Assembly (NCBI RefSeq): GCF_000550805.1
Contig: NZ_CP004353.1
Location: 2,108,001 to 2,172,000, forward strand
DNA from: Corynebacterium vitaeruminis DSM 20294
GTDB lineage: Bacteria > Actinomycetota > Actinomycetes > Mycobacteriales > Mycobacteriaceae
Length of the DNA: 64,000 bases
Reading direction: 5' to 3'
Position numbers and translations under genes: made by a program. Every line of letters begins with the position of its first letter. The stretch's first letter is position 1. The notes beneath the pieces were generated by a model, which saw nothing but the letters and a program-made list of their open reading frames with translations, searched no databases and was not told the DNA's origin. Positions 44,667 through 52,548 of the stretch are shown in pieces.

Positions 44667-45617
44667 ATGTATCCTCAAATGGTGGATGCGCGCGACGAGT
44701 CGGCACTAGCTGCCATCAAGCTTTACTACGAGACCGGACTGAGCCAGGCCGAGGTGGCCAAGGCGCTGGGGGTGTCGCGCCCGACCGTGTCCAAGCTCAT
44801 CCAGTACGGCAAGGAGCGCGGGTTTGTCACCATCGAGGTCCACGACCCGCGCGAGCAGACCTCCGCGGTGGCCGACCGGCTCGCCGAGCGCTTCGGGCTC
44901 AAGGAGGTGCGCATCGCCTACCCCGCCGCCAACACCGAGGAGGAGATCCTCCACGAGCTGGGCCAGACCGGCGCGGGGCTGGTCGAGTCGCTGGTCACCG
45001 ACAACATGAGCGTGGGCGTGTCCTGGGGCAACACGATGAACTCGGTCGCCCACTCGCTGCGCGCCACCGGCGTCACCGGGGTCAAGGTGGTCCAGCTCAA
45101 GGGCGGGCACTCGCATTCCTCGCGCACGACCAACGACATGGACACGCTCACCCGCTTCTGCCACGCCTTCAACGCCCAGGCCGAGTACCTGCCGCTTCCG
45201 GTCATCTTCGACAGCGCGGAGGCGAAGGCCATCGTCGAGCAGGACCGCCACATCGCCCACGTCCTCGAACTCGGCCGCACGACCGACCTGTGCGTGTTCA
45301 CCGCGGGCGACGTCAGCCGCCAGAACCTGCTGCTCAACCTCGGCTACCTGCGCGAGGAGGAGATCGAGGAGCTGCTGCGCACCGCGGTCGGCGACGTGTG
45401 CTCCCGCTTCTACACCGCCGACGGCGCCGTGGCGATGCCGAGCATCAACGACCGCACCGTGGGCATCTCCCTGCGCGACCTCGCCGCCCGCCCGCAGCGC
45501 GTGCTCATCGCCGGCGGCCAGTCGAAGGCGCTGGCGATCGCCACCGCGCTCCAGATGAGCCTTGCCACCCACCTGGTCACCGACGTCGCCACCGGCGAGA
45601 AGATCCTCTCGCTCTAG
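44667..45617 (+). CDS. deoR: SorC/DeoR-type transcriptional regulator of nucleoside catabolism
   Basis: 316 residues. N-terminal helix-turn-helix (LSQAEVAKALGVSRPTVSKLIQYGKERG) and a C-terminal sugar-phosphate-binding domain (MSVGVSWGNTMNSVA, VVQLKGG, VFTAGDVS, ADGAVAMPSINDRTVGISL, VLIAGGQSKALAIATAL). This is the SorC family of Bacillus DeoR, which senses deoxyribose-5-phosphate, not the E. coli DeoR fold. ATG 44667 has GGGAGGAG 8 bases upstream; an out-of-frame ATG at 44660 is ignored. It sits in the middle of the nucleoside cluster and is the obvious regulator of both arms. Symbol given by function and context. Confidence 0.88.
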   Translation: MYPQMVDARDESALAAIKLYYETGLSQAEVAKALGVSRPTVSKLIQYGKERGFVTIEVHDPREQTSAVADRLAERFGLKEVRIAYPAANTEEEILHELGQTGAGLVESLVTDNMSVGVSWGNTMNSVAHSLRATGVTGVKVVQLKGGHSHSSRTTNDMDTLTRFCHAFNAQAEYLPLPVIFDSAEAKAIVEQDRHIAHVLELGRTTDLCVFTAGDVSRQNLLLNLGYLREEEIEELLRTAVGDVCSRFYTADGAVAMPSINDRTVGISLRDLAARPQRVLIAGGQSKALAIATALQMSLATHLVTDVATGEKILSL

Positions 45618-45622
45618 CTTTT

Positions 45623-45672
45623 GCTTATCGACGCCAAAGGCGCGGCCAGCTTAGGATACTGACCGCGCCTTT
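45623..45672. terminator. Bidirectional terminator between deoR and nupC with GTCGAC repeat copy 9
   Basis: AAAGGCGCGG (45636-45645) pairs with CCGCGCCTTT (45663-45672), followed by TTGTTCTTTG. The reverse-orientation repeat GCTTATCGACGCC (45623-45635) touches the left arm and starts 6 bases after the deoR stop. Confidence 0.85.
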
Positions 45673-45697
45673 GTTCTTTGTGGAGTGCCCGCCGGAG

Positions 45698-46912
45698 CTA
45701 CATGGCGACCACGCCCACGATGGCGGCGTTGAGCATGTTCGTGGCAAAGCCCGTCATGAGCGCGATGGGCGCGAGCTTGGCCACCTCGCCGCGGCGCTCG
45801 GGCACGAGCCCGCCGAGGGCGCCGATCTGGATGGCGATGGACGAGATGTTGGCGAAGCCCGCCAGCGCGAAGGTGGAGATCATGATCGACTTCGGGTCGA
45901 GGTTGGAGATGTTCTCGCCGAAGCTGGTGTAGCCGACGAACTCGTTGATGATGGTCTTCTCACCGATGAACGAGCCGACCAGGGAGGCGTGGTCCCACGG
46001 GACGCCGATGAGCCAGGCCAGCGGGGAGAACAGCAGCCCGACCAGCCCCTCGAGGGACCAGTTGTCCTGGCCGAACCAGCCGCCGATGCCGCCCAGGATG
46101 GCGGAGAGCATGGAGATCATCGCGATGAAGGCGATGAGCAGGCAGCCCACGGCGACGGCGATCTGGCCGCCGCTCATCGCGCCGCGGCCGATGGCGTCGA
46201 CGATGTTCTTCGACTCGGTGTCGCGCACGTCACGGACGGAGGCGTCGAGCTCGGACTTCTCGGTTTCCGGCATGAGCGCCTTGGCCACGAGGATCGATCC
46301 AGGGGCGTTCATGACGGACGCCGCGAGCAGGTACTCCAGCGGCGCGCCGAGCAGCGAGTAGCCGATGAGCGTGGAGCCCGCCACCGAGGCGAAGCCGCCG
46401 GTCATGCAGGTAAACAGCTCGGATCGGGTGAGCTTTTTCAGGTAGGGCTGGATGACCAGCGGGGCCTCGGACTGGCCGAGGAAGATCACGGTGGCGGCCC
46501 AGACACTCTCCACCTTGGAGGTGCCCAGCAGCCACTTGAGCGCGCCGCCGATGATGTCCACGAGGAACTGAATGACGCGCAGGTAGTAGAGCGCGCCGAT
46601 GATGGCGCCGAGGACGATGATGACGGGCAACACGTTGAGCGCGAAGACGAAGCTGTTGTCCTGCCCGAACAGCGAGCCGAAGACGAAGGAGGTGCCCTCG
46701 TTGGTGAAGTCCGTGAGCTTCTGCAGCGCCTGGGAGACCGACTTCATCACCTGGAAGCCGACCGACCACTTGAGCACGAGCAGCGAGAGCACGACCTGGA
46801 GCGCGAGCCCCACGCCGAGGGTGCGCCAGTTGATCTGGCGGCGGTTACGCGAAAACAGGATGAGCACCGCGAGGATGGCGATGATTCCTAGAAGACCTTG
46901 AAAGCGGGCCAT
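45698..46912 (-). CDS. nupC: Concentrative nucleoside transporter NupC
   Basis: 404 residues, CNT family proton- or sodium-coupled nucleoside symporter. Hallmarks are LGQSEAPLVIQPYL, the TGGFASVAGSTLIGYSLLG region, GEKTIINEFVGYTSFG and ALAGFANISSIAIQIGALGGLVPER. About eight or nine membrane segments plus re-entrant loops. ATG 46912 lies 17 bases after the cdd stop, with purine-rich AAGAAAG in that gap, so the two are co-transcribed. Convergent with deoR across a shared terminator. Confidence 0.94.
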   Translation of the reverse strand: MARFQGLLGIIAILAVLILFSRNRRQINWRTLGVGLALQVVLSLLVLKWSVGFQVMKSVSQALQKLTDFTNEGTSFVFGSLFGQDNSFVFALNVLPVIIVLGAIIGALYYLRVIQFLVDIIGGALKWLLGTSKVESVWAATVIFLGQSEAPLVIQPYLKKLTRSELFTCMTGGFASVAGSTLIGYSLLGAPLEYLLAASVMNAPGSILVAKALMPETEKSELDASVRDVRDTESKNIVDAIGRGAMSGGQIAVAVGCLLIAFIAMISMLSAILGGIGGWFGQDNWSLEGLVGLLFSPLAWLIGVPWDHASLVGSFIGEKTIINEFVGYTSFGENISNLDPKSIMISTFALAGFANISSIAIQIGALGGLVPERRGEVAKLAPIALMTGFATNMLNAAIVGVVAM

Positions 46913-46929
46913 GATGGTGGGGTTCTTTC

Positions 46930-47346
46930 TTACAGGGACTCGGGGCCGAAGGAGTACGGGAGGATCTCGGCGAAGGGGATGGAACGTGGGGCGCCAGCGT
47001 CGTCGACGATGACGCGCTGGCAGTCGAACTCGCGCAGGACCTGCCTGCACGCCCCGCAGGGATAGCAGGGCTCGCCGCGCTTGCCGACGATCGCGACCGC
47101 TTCGATCCGGAATCCTGGCTGGTCAATCCCGCGGCCGCCCGGGGTTTCCACGACCGCCCTGCCGATGGCGCAGCGCTCGGCGCACATGGTTAGCCCGTAG
47201 GAGGCGTTCTCGAAGTTGCAGCCGGTGACCACTCGGCCGTCGGAAAGCAGCAGCGCGGCGCCGACCCGGAAATTGGAATAGGGCGCGTACGACGATTCTT
47301 GGGCGCGGATGGCTTCCTGGAGAAGCTCGGTATCCGTGGGTGTCAC
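46930..47346 (-). CDS. cdd: Cytidine deaminase
   Basis: 138 residues, the tetrameric CDA type. Zinc ligands and catalytic Glu are in TMCAERCAIGRAV (CAE) and the YPCGACRQVL pair; the substrate loop reads YAPYSNFRVGAALL. Converts cytidine and deoxycytidine to uridine forms for phosphorolysis. The start GTG 47346 is chosen because AGGTGAG lies just upstream and the longer frame (to 47379) would have to translate the palindromic operator at 47359-47374. First gene of cdd-nupC, divergent from deoA. Confidence 0.94.
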   Translation of the reverse strand: MTPTDTELLQEAIRAQESSYAPYSNFRVGAALLLSDGRVVTGCNFENASYGLTMCAERCAIGRAVVETPGGRGIDQPGFRIEAVAIVGKRGEPCYPCGACRQVLREFDCQRVIVDDAGAPRSIPFAEILPYSFGPESL

Positions 47347-47358
47347 TCTTCTCACCTC

Positions 47359-47411
47359 ATTTACAATTGTAAATTTCAATGCTTGACATTTGTTCTACGC
47401 ACGATGATAAT
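47359..47411 (+). promoter_or_regulatory. deoA promoter and 16-bp palindromic operator shared with cdd
   Basis: ATTTACAATTGTAAAT (47359-47374) is a perfect palindrome 12 bases from the cdd start. On the plus strand TTGACA (47383-47388), 17 bases, then GATAAT (47406-47411) form a near-consensus promoter for deoA. A further ACAATTG (47444-47450) may be a second half-site. A regulator bound here could control both directions; DeoR (44667) is the obvious candidate. Confidence 0.75.
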
Positions 47412-47531
47412 CAATCTTGCCCAGACATACAATGGTTTCCGACACAATTGATCAAAATAGGTAATGCGAGTCACAACATGGGCCCGCGGAGCGTCGGAGG
47501 CCGCTTCCCTCGAACACGAAAGGTCGCCATC

Positions 47532-48818
47532 ATGGCAGAGAAGTTTGATGCCGTCGACGTCATCCGCACCAAGCGGGACAAGCAGCGCCTCAGCAAGGAC
47601 CAGATCGACTGGGTGATCGACGCCTACACCCGCGGCGTCGTAGGGGACGAGCAGATGGCCGCGCTCAACATGGCCATCTTCTTAAACGGCATGGACCGCG
47701 AGGAGATCGTGCAGTGGACCCAGGCGATGATCGACTCCGGCGAGACCATGAGCTTCGCGGGGCTTTCCCGCGTCACCTCGGACAAGCACTCCACCGGCGG
47801 CGTCGGCGACAAGATCACCCTCCCGCTTGCCCCGCTCGTGGCCAGCTTCGGCGTGGCCGTCCCGCAGCTGTCCGGCCGCGGCCTCGGCCACACCGGCGGC
47901 ACGCTCGACAAGCTCGAGTCCATCCCCGGCTGGCAGGCGGAGATCTCCAACGAACGCATGATGGAGATCCTCGAGGACCCCGGCTGCGTCATCTGCGCCG
48001 CGGGCGCGGGCCTCGCCCCCGCCGACAAGAAGATCTACGCCCTGCGCGACATCACCTCCACCGTCGACTGCATCCCGCTCATCGCGTCGTCGATCATGAG
48101 TAAGAAGATAGCCGAGGGCACCGCCAACCTGGTCCTCGACGTCAAGGTCGGATCGGGGGCGTTCATGAAGGACATCGACATGGCCCGCGAGCTGGCCCGC
48201 ACGATGGTCGACCTCGGCACCGACGCCGGGACCAACACGGTCGCCCTGCTCACCGACATGTCCGTCCCGCTCGGCCGCACCGTCGGCAACGCGCTCGAGA
48301 TCCGCGAGTCCGTCGAGGTGCTCGCCGGTGGCGGCCCGCTCGACGTCGTCGAGCTAACCCTCGCGCTCGCCCACGAGATGCTGGAGATGGCGGGCGTCCA
48401 CGACGCCGACGTGGACGCCGCGCTCAAGGACGGCCGCGCCATGGACACGTGGAAGAAGATGATCCGCGCCCAGGGCGGCGACCCGGACGCGGCGCTGCCC
48501 ACCGCCAAGCACACCCACGTGGTCACCGCCGAGCGCGACGGCTACCTCACCGAGATGGACGCCCTCGCCGTGGGCGTGGCCTCCTGGCGCCTGGGCGCCG
48601 GGCGCGCCCGCAAGCAGGACCCGGTCCAGGCCGGCGCCGGCATCGAGATCCACGCCGGCCTAGGCGAAAAGGTCGCCAAGGGGCAGAAGCTGTTCACCCT
48701 GCACACCGACGACGAGGATCGCTTCGAGCGCGCACTCGAGTCGCTGAATCCGGGCATCGCCATCGGCGACGAGGCCCCGACGCTGCGCTCCTCCGTCGTC
48801 CTGGATCGCATCTCCTAG
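47532..48818 (+). CDS. deoA: Thymidine phosphorylase
   Basis: 428 residues, pyrimidine-nucleoside phosphorylase family. The signature block KHSTGGVGDKITLPLAPLVASFG ... SGRGLGHTGGTLDKLESIPG is intact, with phosphate and pyrimidine residues (Lys, Ser, Thr) in place; the C-terminal domain carries GVASWRLGAGRARKQDPVQAGAGIEIH. Releases thymine or uracil and (deoxy)ribose-1-phosphate. ATG 47532 has GAAAGG 8 bases upstream. The 5' leader from the promoter is about 110 bases. First gene of deoA-deoC-phosphomutase. Confidence 0.96.
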   Translation: MAEKFDAVDVIRTKRDKQRLSKDQIDWVIDAYTRGVVGDEQMAALNMAIFLNGMDREEIVQWTQAMIDSGETMSFAGLSRVTSDKHSTGGVGDKITLPLAPLVASFGVAVPQLSGRGLGHTGGTLDKLESIPGWQAEISNERMMEILEDPGCVICAAGAGLAPADKKIYALRDITSTVDCIPLIASSIMSKKIAEGTANLVLDVKVGSGAFMKDIDMARELARTMVDLGTDAGTNTVALLTDMSVPLGRTVGNALEIRESVEVLAGGGPLDVVELTLALAHEMLEMAGVHDADVDAALKDGRAMDTWKKMIRAQGGDPDAALPTAKHTHVVTAERDGYLTEMDALAVGVASWRLGAGRARKQDPVQAGAGIEIHAGLGEKVAKGQKLFTLHTDDEDRFERALESLNPGIAIGDEAPTLRSSVVLDRIS

Positions 48819-48835
48819 CCCCCATCCTCACCCCG

Positions 48836-48883
48836 CCGCCGGTTGGAGGCCGCGCGCCGTAGGCGTCGACAAGCAACCGGCGG
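48836..48883 (+). repeat. Hairpin holding GTCGAC repeat copy 10 between deoA and deoC
   Basis: CCGCCGGTTG (48836-48845) pairs perfectly with CAACCGGCGG (48874-48883). The 28-base loop ends with CCGTAGGCGTCGACAAG (repeat 48857-48874, core 48862-48874), so the last base of the repeat is in the stem. No U-tract. It may be a partial terminator or processing site inside the operon. Confidence 0.75.
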
Positions 48884-48913
48884 AAAACACTAGTTCTAAT
48901 TTTTGGAGAAGAA

Positions 48914-49579
48914 ATGTCTACCTCACCCCTTAGCCGCGCCGAGCTCGCCCACCTCATCGACCACACCCTGCTCGCCCCCGAGGCGACCCCCTCCCAGGTC
49001 GAGGCGCTCATCGAGGAGGCGGTGGCGCTGGGGACCTACTCCGTGTGCATCTCGCCGAGCCAGCTGCCGGTGACGGTGCCGGACCCCCTGCACGTGGCCA
49101 CCGTGGTCGGCTTCCCCTCCGGCGCCGTCAAGGCCGAGGTCAAGGCCGCCGAGACCGCCCGCGCCGTCAAGGACGGCGCCGAGGAGATCGACATGGTCAT
49201 CAACCTCGCGTTCGCCAAGGAGCACAAGTTCGCCGACACCGAGGCCGAGATCGCCGCCGTCCGCGCGGCCTGCCCGGGCAAGGTGCTCAAGGTCATCATC
49301 GAGTCCGCCGCGCTCACTGACGAGGAGATCGTCGGCTGCTGCGAGGCTGCCGAGCGCGCAGGCGCGGACTTCGTCAAGACCTCCACGGGCTTCCACAAGG
49401 CGGGCGGCGCGAGCGTGCACGCGGTCGAGCTCATGAGCAAGACCGTCGCCCCGCGGCTCGGCGTCAAGGCCTCCGGCGGCATCCGCGACGCCGCCACCGC
49501 CCAGGCGATGGTCGCGGCCGGTGCCACGCGCCTGGGGCTCTCCGCCTCCGCCGCCATCCTGGCCGGATGCGAGGAGTAG
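48914..49579 (+). CDS. deoC: Deoxyribose-phosphate aldolase
   Basis: 221 residues, class I aldolase TIM barrel that cleaves 2-deoxyribose-5-phosphate to acetaldehyde and glyceraldehyde-3-phosphate. Visible: [44 protein letters not shown], the Schiff-base Lys in [16 protein letters not shown], and VKASGGIRD. Good GGAGAAG ribosome site before ATG 48914. The phosphomutase gene follows after 2 bases. Confidence 0.97.
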   Translation: MSTSPLSRAELAHLIDHTLLAPEATPSQVEALIEEAVALGTYSVCISPSQLPVTVPDPLHVATVVGFPSGAVKAEVKAAETARAVKDGAEEIDMVINLAFAKEHKFADTEAEIAAVRAACPGKVLKVIIESAALTDEEIVGCCEAAERAGADFVKTSTGFHKAGGASVHAVELMSKTVAPRLGVKASGGIRDAATAQAMVAAGATRLGLSASAAILAGCEE

Positions 49580-49581
49580 CC

Positions 49582-51225
49582 GTGAACCCCGAGCTTCCCT
49601 CCACCGCACGCGCCTGGGCCGAGCACGATCCCGACCCGGCTACCAAGCAGGAAATCCTGGCCCTCATCGAGGAGGACAACGAGGCCGAGCTGGCCTCCCG
49701 GTTCGCCGGGCCGCTCGAATTCGGCACCGCTGGCCTGCGCGGGCGCATCGGCGCCGGCGAGTCCCGCATGAACCGCGCCGTGGTGCTGCGGGCCACCTTC
49801 GGGCTGGTCAGCTGGCTCAAGGAGAACGTCAGCGAGCACCCGCGCGTGGTCGTCGGCTGCGACGCCCGCTACGGCTCCGCCCAGTTCCACCGGGATGCCG
49901 CGGCGGTTGTCTCCGCGCTCGGCGGCACCGCCCTCGTGCTCGACGCCAAGCAGCCCACCCCCGTGACCGCCTACGCGGTGCGCGCCCTCGACGCCGACGC
50001 CGGCGTCATGGTCACCGCCTCCCACAACCCGCCCCGGGACAACGGCTACAAGGTCTACCTCGGCGGCGACAGCCACGGCTCGCAGATCATCGCCCCGGTC
50101 GACGCGGGCATCGCGGCGCTCATCGCCACCGCCCCGCCAGCGGACGAGGTCCCCACCTCGCAGGAGAACATCGAGTACATCGACGTCGACTATGTCGACG
50201 CGGTCGTGGACAAGGTGATCACCAAGAGCGATAACCAGGACGGGCTGCGCGTCGTCGCCACCGCCATGCACGGCGTCGGCGGGGCAACGCTCGTCCGGGT
50301 GCTCACCAAGGCCGGGTTCACCAACGTCGACCTGGTCACCCAGCAGGCCTTCCCCGACCCGGACTTCCCCACCGTCACCTTCCCCAACCCGGAGGAACCC
50401 GGCGCGCTCGACCTCGCGCTGGCCAAGGCGAGGGAGGTCGACGCCGACATCATCGTCGCGCTCGACCCCGACGCCGACCGCTGCGCGGTGGCCTGCAAGC
50501 ACGAAGGCCAGTGGCGCCAGTTCACCGGCGATGAGACCGGCGCCGTGCTCGGCGAGTGGATCGCCCGCGGGCACGACGCCCACCCGGAGGCCTCCGGCAC
50601 GACCCTGGCCAACTCCATCGTCTCCGGCCGCCTGCTCGGCCGGATCGCCGCAGCGCACGGCATGGGCTACGTCAACACCCTCACCGGCTTCAAGTGGATC
50701 TCCCGCGCGCCGGAGCTGGCCTTCGGTTACGAGGAGGCCATCGGCTTTTGCTGCCAGCCCGACCTCGTGCGCGACAAGGACGGCGTCTCCGCGGCGCTGA
50801 CCCTGTGCCACATGGCCGCGGAGCTGAAGAAGGAATCCAAGACGCTGGTCGACGTCCTCGAGGAGCTGGCCCGCACCCACGGCCTCTACCACACGGCGCC
50901 GCTGACCTTCCGCGTGGAGGATCTCTCCATCCTGGGCGCGGCCATGGACAAGCTGCGCGCGGCGCCGCCGACCGAGCTCGCGGGCTCGAAGGTCGTAGAC
51001 ATCGCCGACCTAGAAAAGGGCGGCGACCTGCCGCCGACCAACTGCCTCATCTTCGTCACCGAAGACAACGACCGGGTGATCGTGCGGCCCTCGGGCACCG
51101 AGCCGAAGGTGAAGTGTTACCTGGAGGTCGTCCTCCCGTGCAGCGATGAGGTCCCGTGGGACGCCGCGCGCGAGCGCATCGGGCTGCTCAAGGAGCAGAT
51201 GAAGGCCGTCATCGGCATCGCCTAG
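49582..51225 (+). CDS. Alpha-D-phosphohexomutase family enzyme, probable phosphopentomutase
   Basis: 547 residues. Active-site Ser in MVTASHNPPRDNGYKVY, metal loop ALDPDADRCAVA, sugar loop GYEEAIGF and phosphate loop VRPSGTEPKVKCYLE are all present. The family includes phosphoglucomutase/phosphomannomutase and the PGM2-like phosphopentomutases. Here it fills the step between DeoA/DeoD and DeoC ((deoxy)ribose-1-P to 5-P), and no classical DeoB is present, so phosphopentomutase activity is the likely role. GTG 49582 has GAGGAG 5 bases upstream, inside the deoC end. Confidence 0.92.
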   Translation: MNPELPSTARAWAEHDPDPATKQEILALIEEDNEAELASRFAGPLEFGTAGLRGRIGAGESRMNRAVVLRATFGLVSWLKENVSEHPRVVVGCDARYGSAQFHRDAAAVVSALGGTALVLDAKQPTPVTAYAVRALDADAGVMVTASHNPPRDNGYKVYLGGDSHGSQIIAPVDAGIAALIATAPPADEVPTSQENIEYIDVDYVDAVVDKVITKSDNQDGLRVVATAMHGVGGATLVRVLTKAGFTNVDLVTQQAFPDPDFPTVTFPNPEEPGALDLALAKAREVDADIIVALDPDADRCAVACKHEGQWRQFTGDETGAVLGEWIARGHDAHPEASGTTLANSIVSGRLLGRIAAAHGMGYVNTLTGFKWISRAPELAFGYEEAIGFCCQPDLVRDKDGVSAALTLCHMAAELKKESKTLVDVLEELARTHGLYHTAPLTFRVEDLSILGAAMDKLRAAPPTELAGSKVVDIADLEKGGDLPPTNCLIFVTEDNDRVIVRPSGTEPKVKCYLEVVLPCSDEVPWDAARERIGLLKEQMKAVIGIA

Positions 51226-51236
51226 AAAAACGCGTT

Positions 51237-51287
51237 GGCTGGCTCCTCCCGGGAATCGGGGGAAGCCAGCCTTCGGCGTCGATAAGC
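51237..51287. terminator. Bidirectional terminator with GTCGAC repeat copy 11
   Basis: GGCTGGCT (51237-51244) pairs with AGCCAGCC (51264-51271), with partial pairing inside. An A-run lies on the left (T-run for the minus strand). The repeat TTCGGCGTCGATAAGC (core 51275-51287) follows immediately and ends 7 bases before the stop of the convergent transporter gene. Confidence 0.8.
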
Positions 51288-51293
51288 GAAGTG

Positions 51294-52292
51294 CTAGTCG
51301 AGGACCATCTCCGGGACGTGCGACTCCGGCGCCGGGACCGACGGCTGAGTGCGGCGGCAGATCGCGACGTAGATCGCGCCGGTGATGTTGTGGATGACCG
51401 CCGCGACAGCGCCCGGCAGCGCCGCCTCGGGGCTGAAGAACTTCGCCGCCATGCCCGACGACAGGCCCGCGGACTGCGTGCCGATCTCGATGGCCATGGT
51501 GCGGTTGGCCGCGGTGTTCATGCCGAACATCTTGCCGGTCAGGTAGCCGAAGACGTAGCCCAGGACGTTGTGGGCGATGACGGCGACGAAGACAATGAGG
51601 CCGACGCTGGCGAGCATCGCCGCGTTCTTGGCCACCGCGCCGAAGACCACGCCGCCGATGCCGAGGATGGACACCCACGGCAGGATCGGCAGGATCTTGT
51701 TGATGAAGCCGTCGGCGACGAAGCGGATGACCAGGCCGCCGACGACCGGCAGCAGGACCGTCTGGCACAGCGACCACGCCATGCCCGCGGCGTTGACGTC
51801 GGTGCGCTCGCCAGCCAGCATGAGCATGAGCAGCGGGGTCATGATCGGCGAGACCAGCGTGGACACAGACGTCATGGCGACGGACAGCGCGACGTCGCCG
51901 CGGCACAGGTAGGCGATGACGTTCGAGGAGGTTCCGCCGGGGACCGAGCCGAGCATGAGCAGGCCGACCGCGAGCGCCGGGTTCAGCCCGAGCACCTTCG
52001 CCACCGCCACCGCGAGCAGCGGCATGATGACGAACTGCGCCACCACGCCGATGAGGATCGGCAGCGGGCGCTTGGCCACCGCCTTGAAATCCGGGATGGT
52101 GAGCGTGAGTCCCATGCCGAACATGATGACCATGAGGAAGTAGGTGATGTACTTCGTCAGAGGCATGAACGGAGCGGGCACAAAGAAGGCGAGGATCGAT
52201 CCAGCAAGGATGAACAAAGGGAAGGCGAGGACGACGACCTTCGCGGAGGCGGTTTCTTCCGCTTCGTGGGAAACGGGGGCGACCTGAGACAT
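51294..52292 (-). CDS. BASS-family (bile acid:sodium symporter-like) transporter
   Basis: 332 residues with about ten membrane segments. Family marks: MFGMGLTLTIPDFKAV, the sodium-site crossover LLMLGSVPGGTSSNVIAYLCRGDVALSVAMTSVSTLVSP, and a second IEIGTQSAGLSSGMAAKFF. Members carry small organic anions (pantoate, pyruvate and others) with sodium. ATG 52292 has AAAGG 9 bases upstream; the leader is duplicated (52297-52336). It lies beside the nucleoside cluster but is divergently regulated, so no functional link is claimed. Confidence 0.9.
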   Translation of the reverse strand: MSQVAPVSHEAEETASAKVVVLAFPLFILAGSILAFFVPAPFMPLTKYITYFLMVIMFGMGLTLTIPDFKAVAKRPLPILIGVVAQFVIMPLLAVAVAKVLGLNPALAVGLLMLGSVPGGTSSNVIAYLCRGDVALSVAMTSVSTLVSPIMTPLLMLMLAGERTDVNAAGMAWSLCQTVLLPVVGGLVIRFVADGFINKILPILPWVSILGIGGVVFGAVAKNAAMLASVGLIVFVAVIAHNVLGYVFGYLTGKMFGMNTAANRTMAIEIGTQSAGLSSGMAAKFFSPEAALPGAVAAVIHNITGAIYVAICRRTQPSVPAPESHVPEMVLD

Positions 52293-52296
52293 GAGG

Positions 52297-52336
52297 GGGC
52301 GCCTTTTCACTACAGATTGGGCGCCTTTTCACTACA
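52297..52336 (-). repeat. Tandem duplication of the BASS gene's ribosome-binding leader
   Basis: GGGCGCCTTTTCACTACA at 52297-52314 and again at 52319-52336 (period 22). Read on the minus strand each copy holds GAAAAGG, so the mRNA carries two Shine-Dalgarno-like sites, of which the inner one is correctly spaced. Confidence 0.85.
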
Positions 52337-52548
52337 AATAATGCTTGGATCCTCCCGTGGCCCCGCGAGGTGTGCGGGGCCCTCACGCGCAAAGGGCGTG
52401 CTAGGAGGATAAATCGGCCGCGTCGGGAAAGGTGCCTCCCGCGGGACGACTGATGGTGCCGGTGGGCACACAGCAGATAATGTAACCCACATCACCCTTT
52501 CAGGTCACATCATTGCTCCCCCGCACGGGGTTACCGCGCTGGCCGGGG
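52337..52548 (-). promoter_or_regulatory. Long 5' leader/promoter region of the BASS gene
   Basis: No gene. Contains an 8-bp hairpin GGCCCCGC-GAGGTGT-GCGGGGCC (52359-52381) and, further upstream on the minus strand, TTACATTAT around 52480-52490 as a possible -10. CCCCG-CA-CGGGG (52519-52530) lies near the divergence point with the downstream end of the hydrolase gene. The stem may be a leader structure. Confidence 0.4.

Noticed and set aside
44660..46891. 743-codon plus-strand frame crossing deoR and nupC
   Set aside because: It runs in the wrong frame of deoR and antisense to nupC; the product is Arg/His/Pro-rich with no domain.
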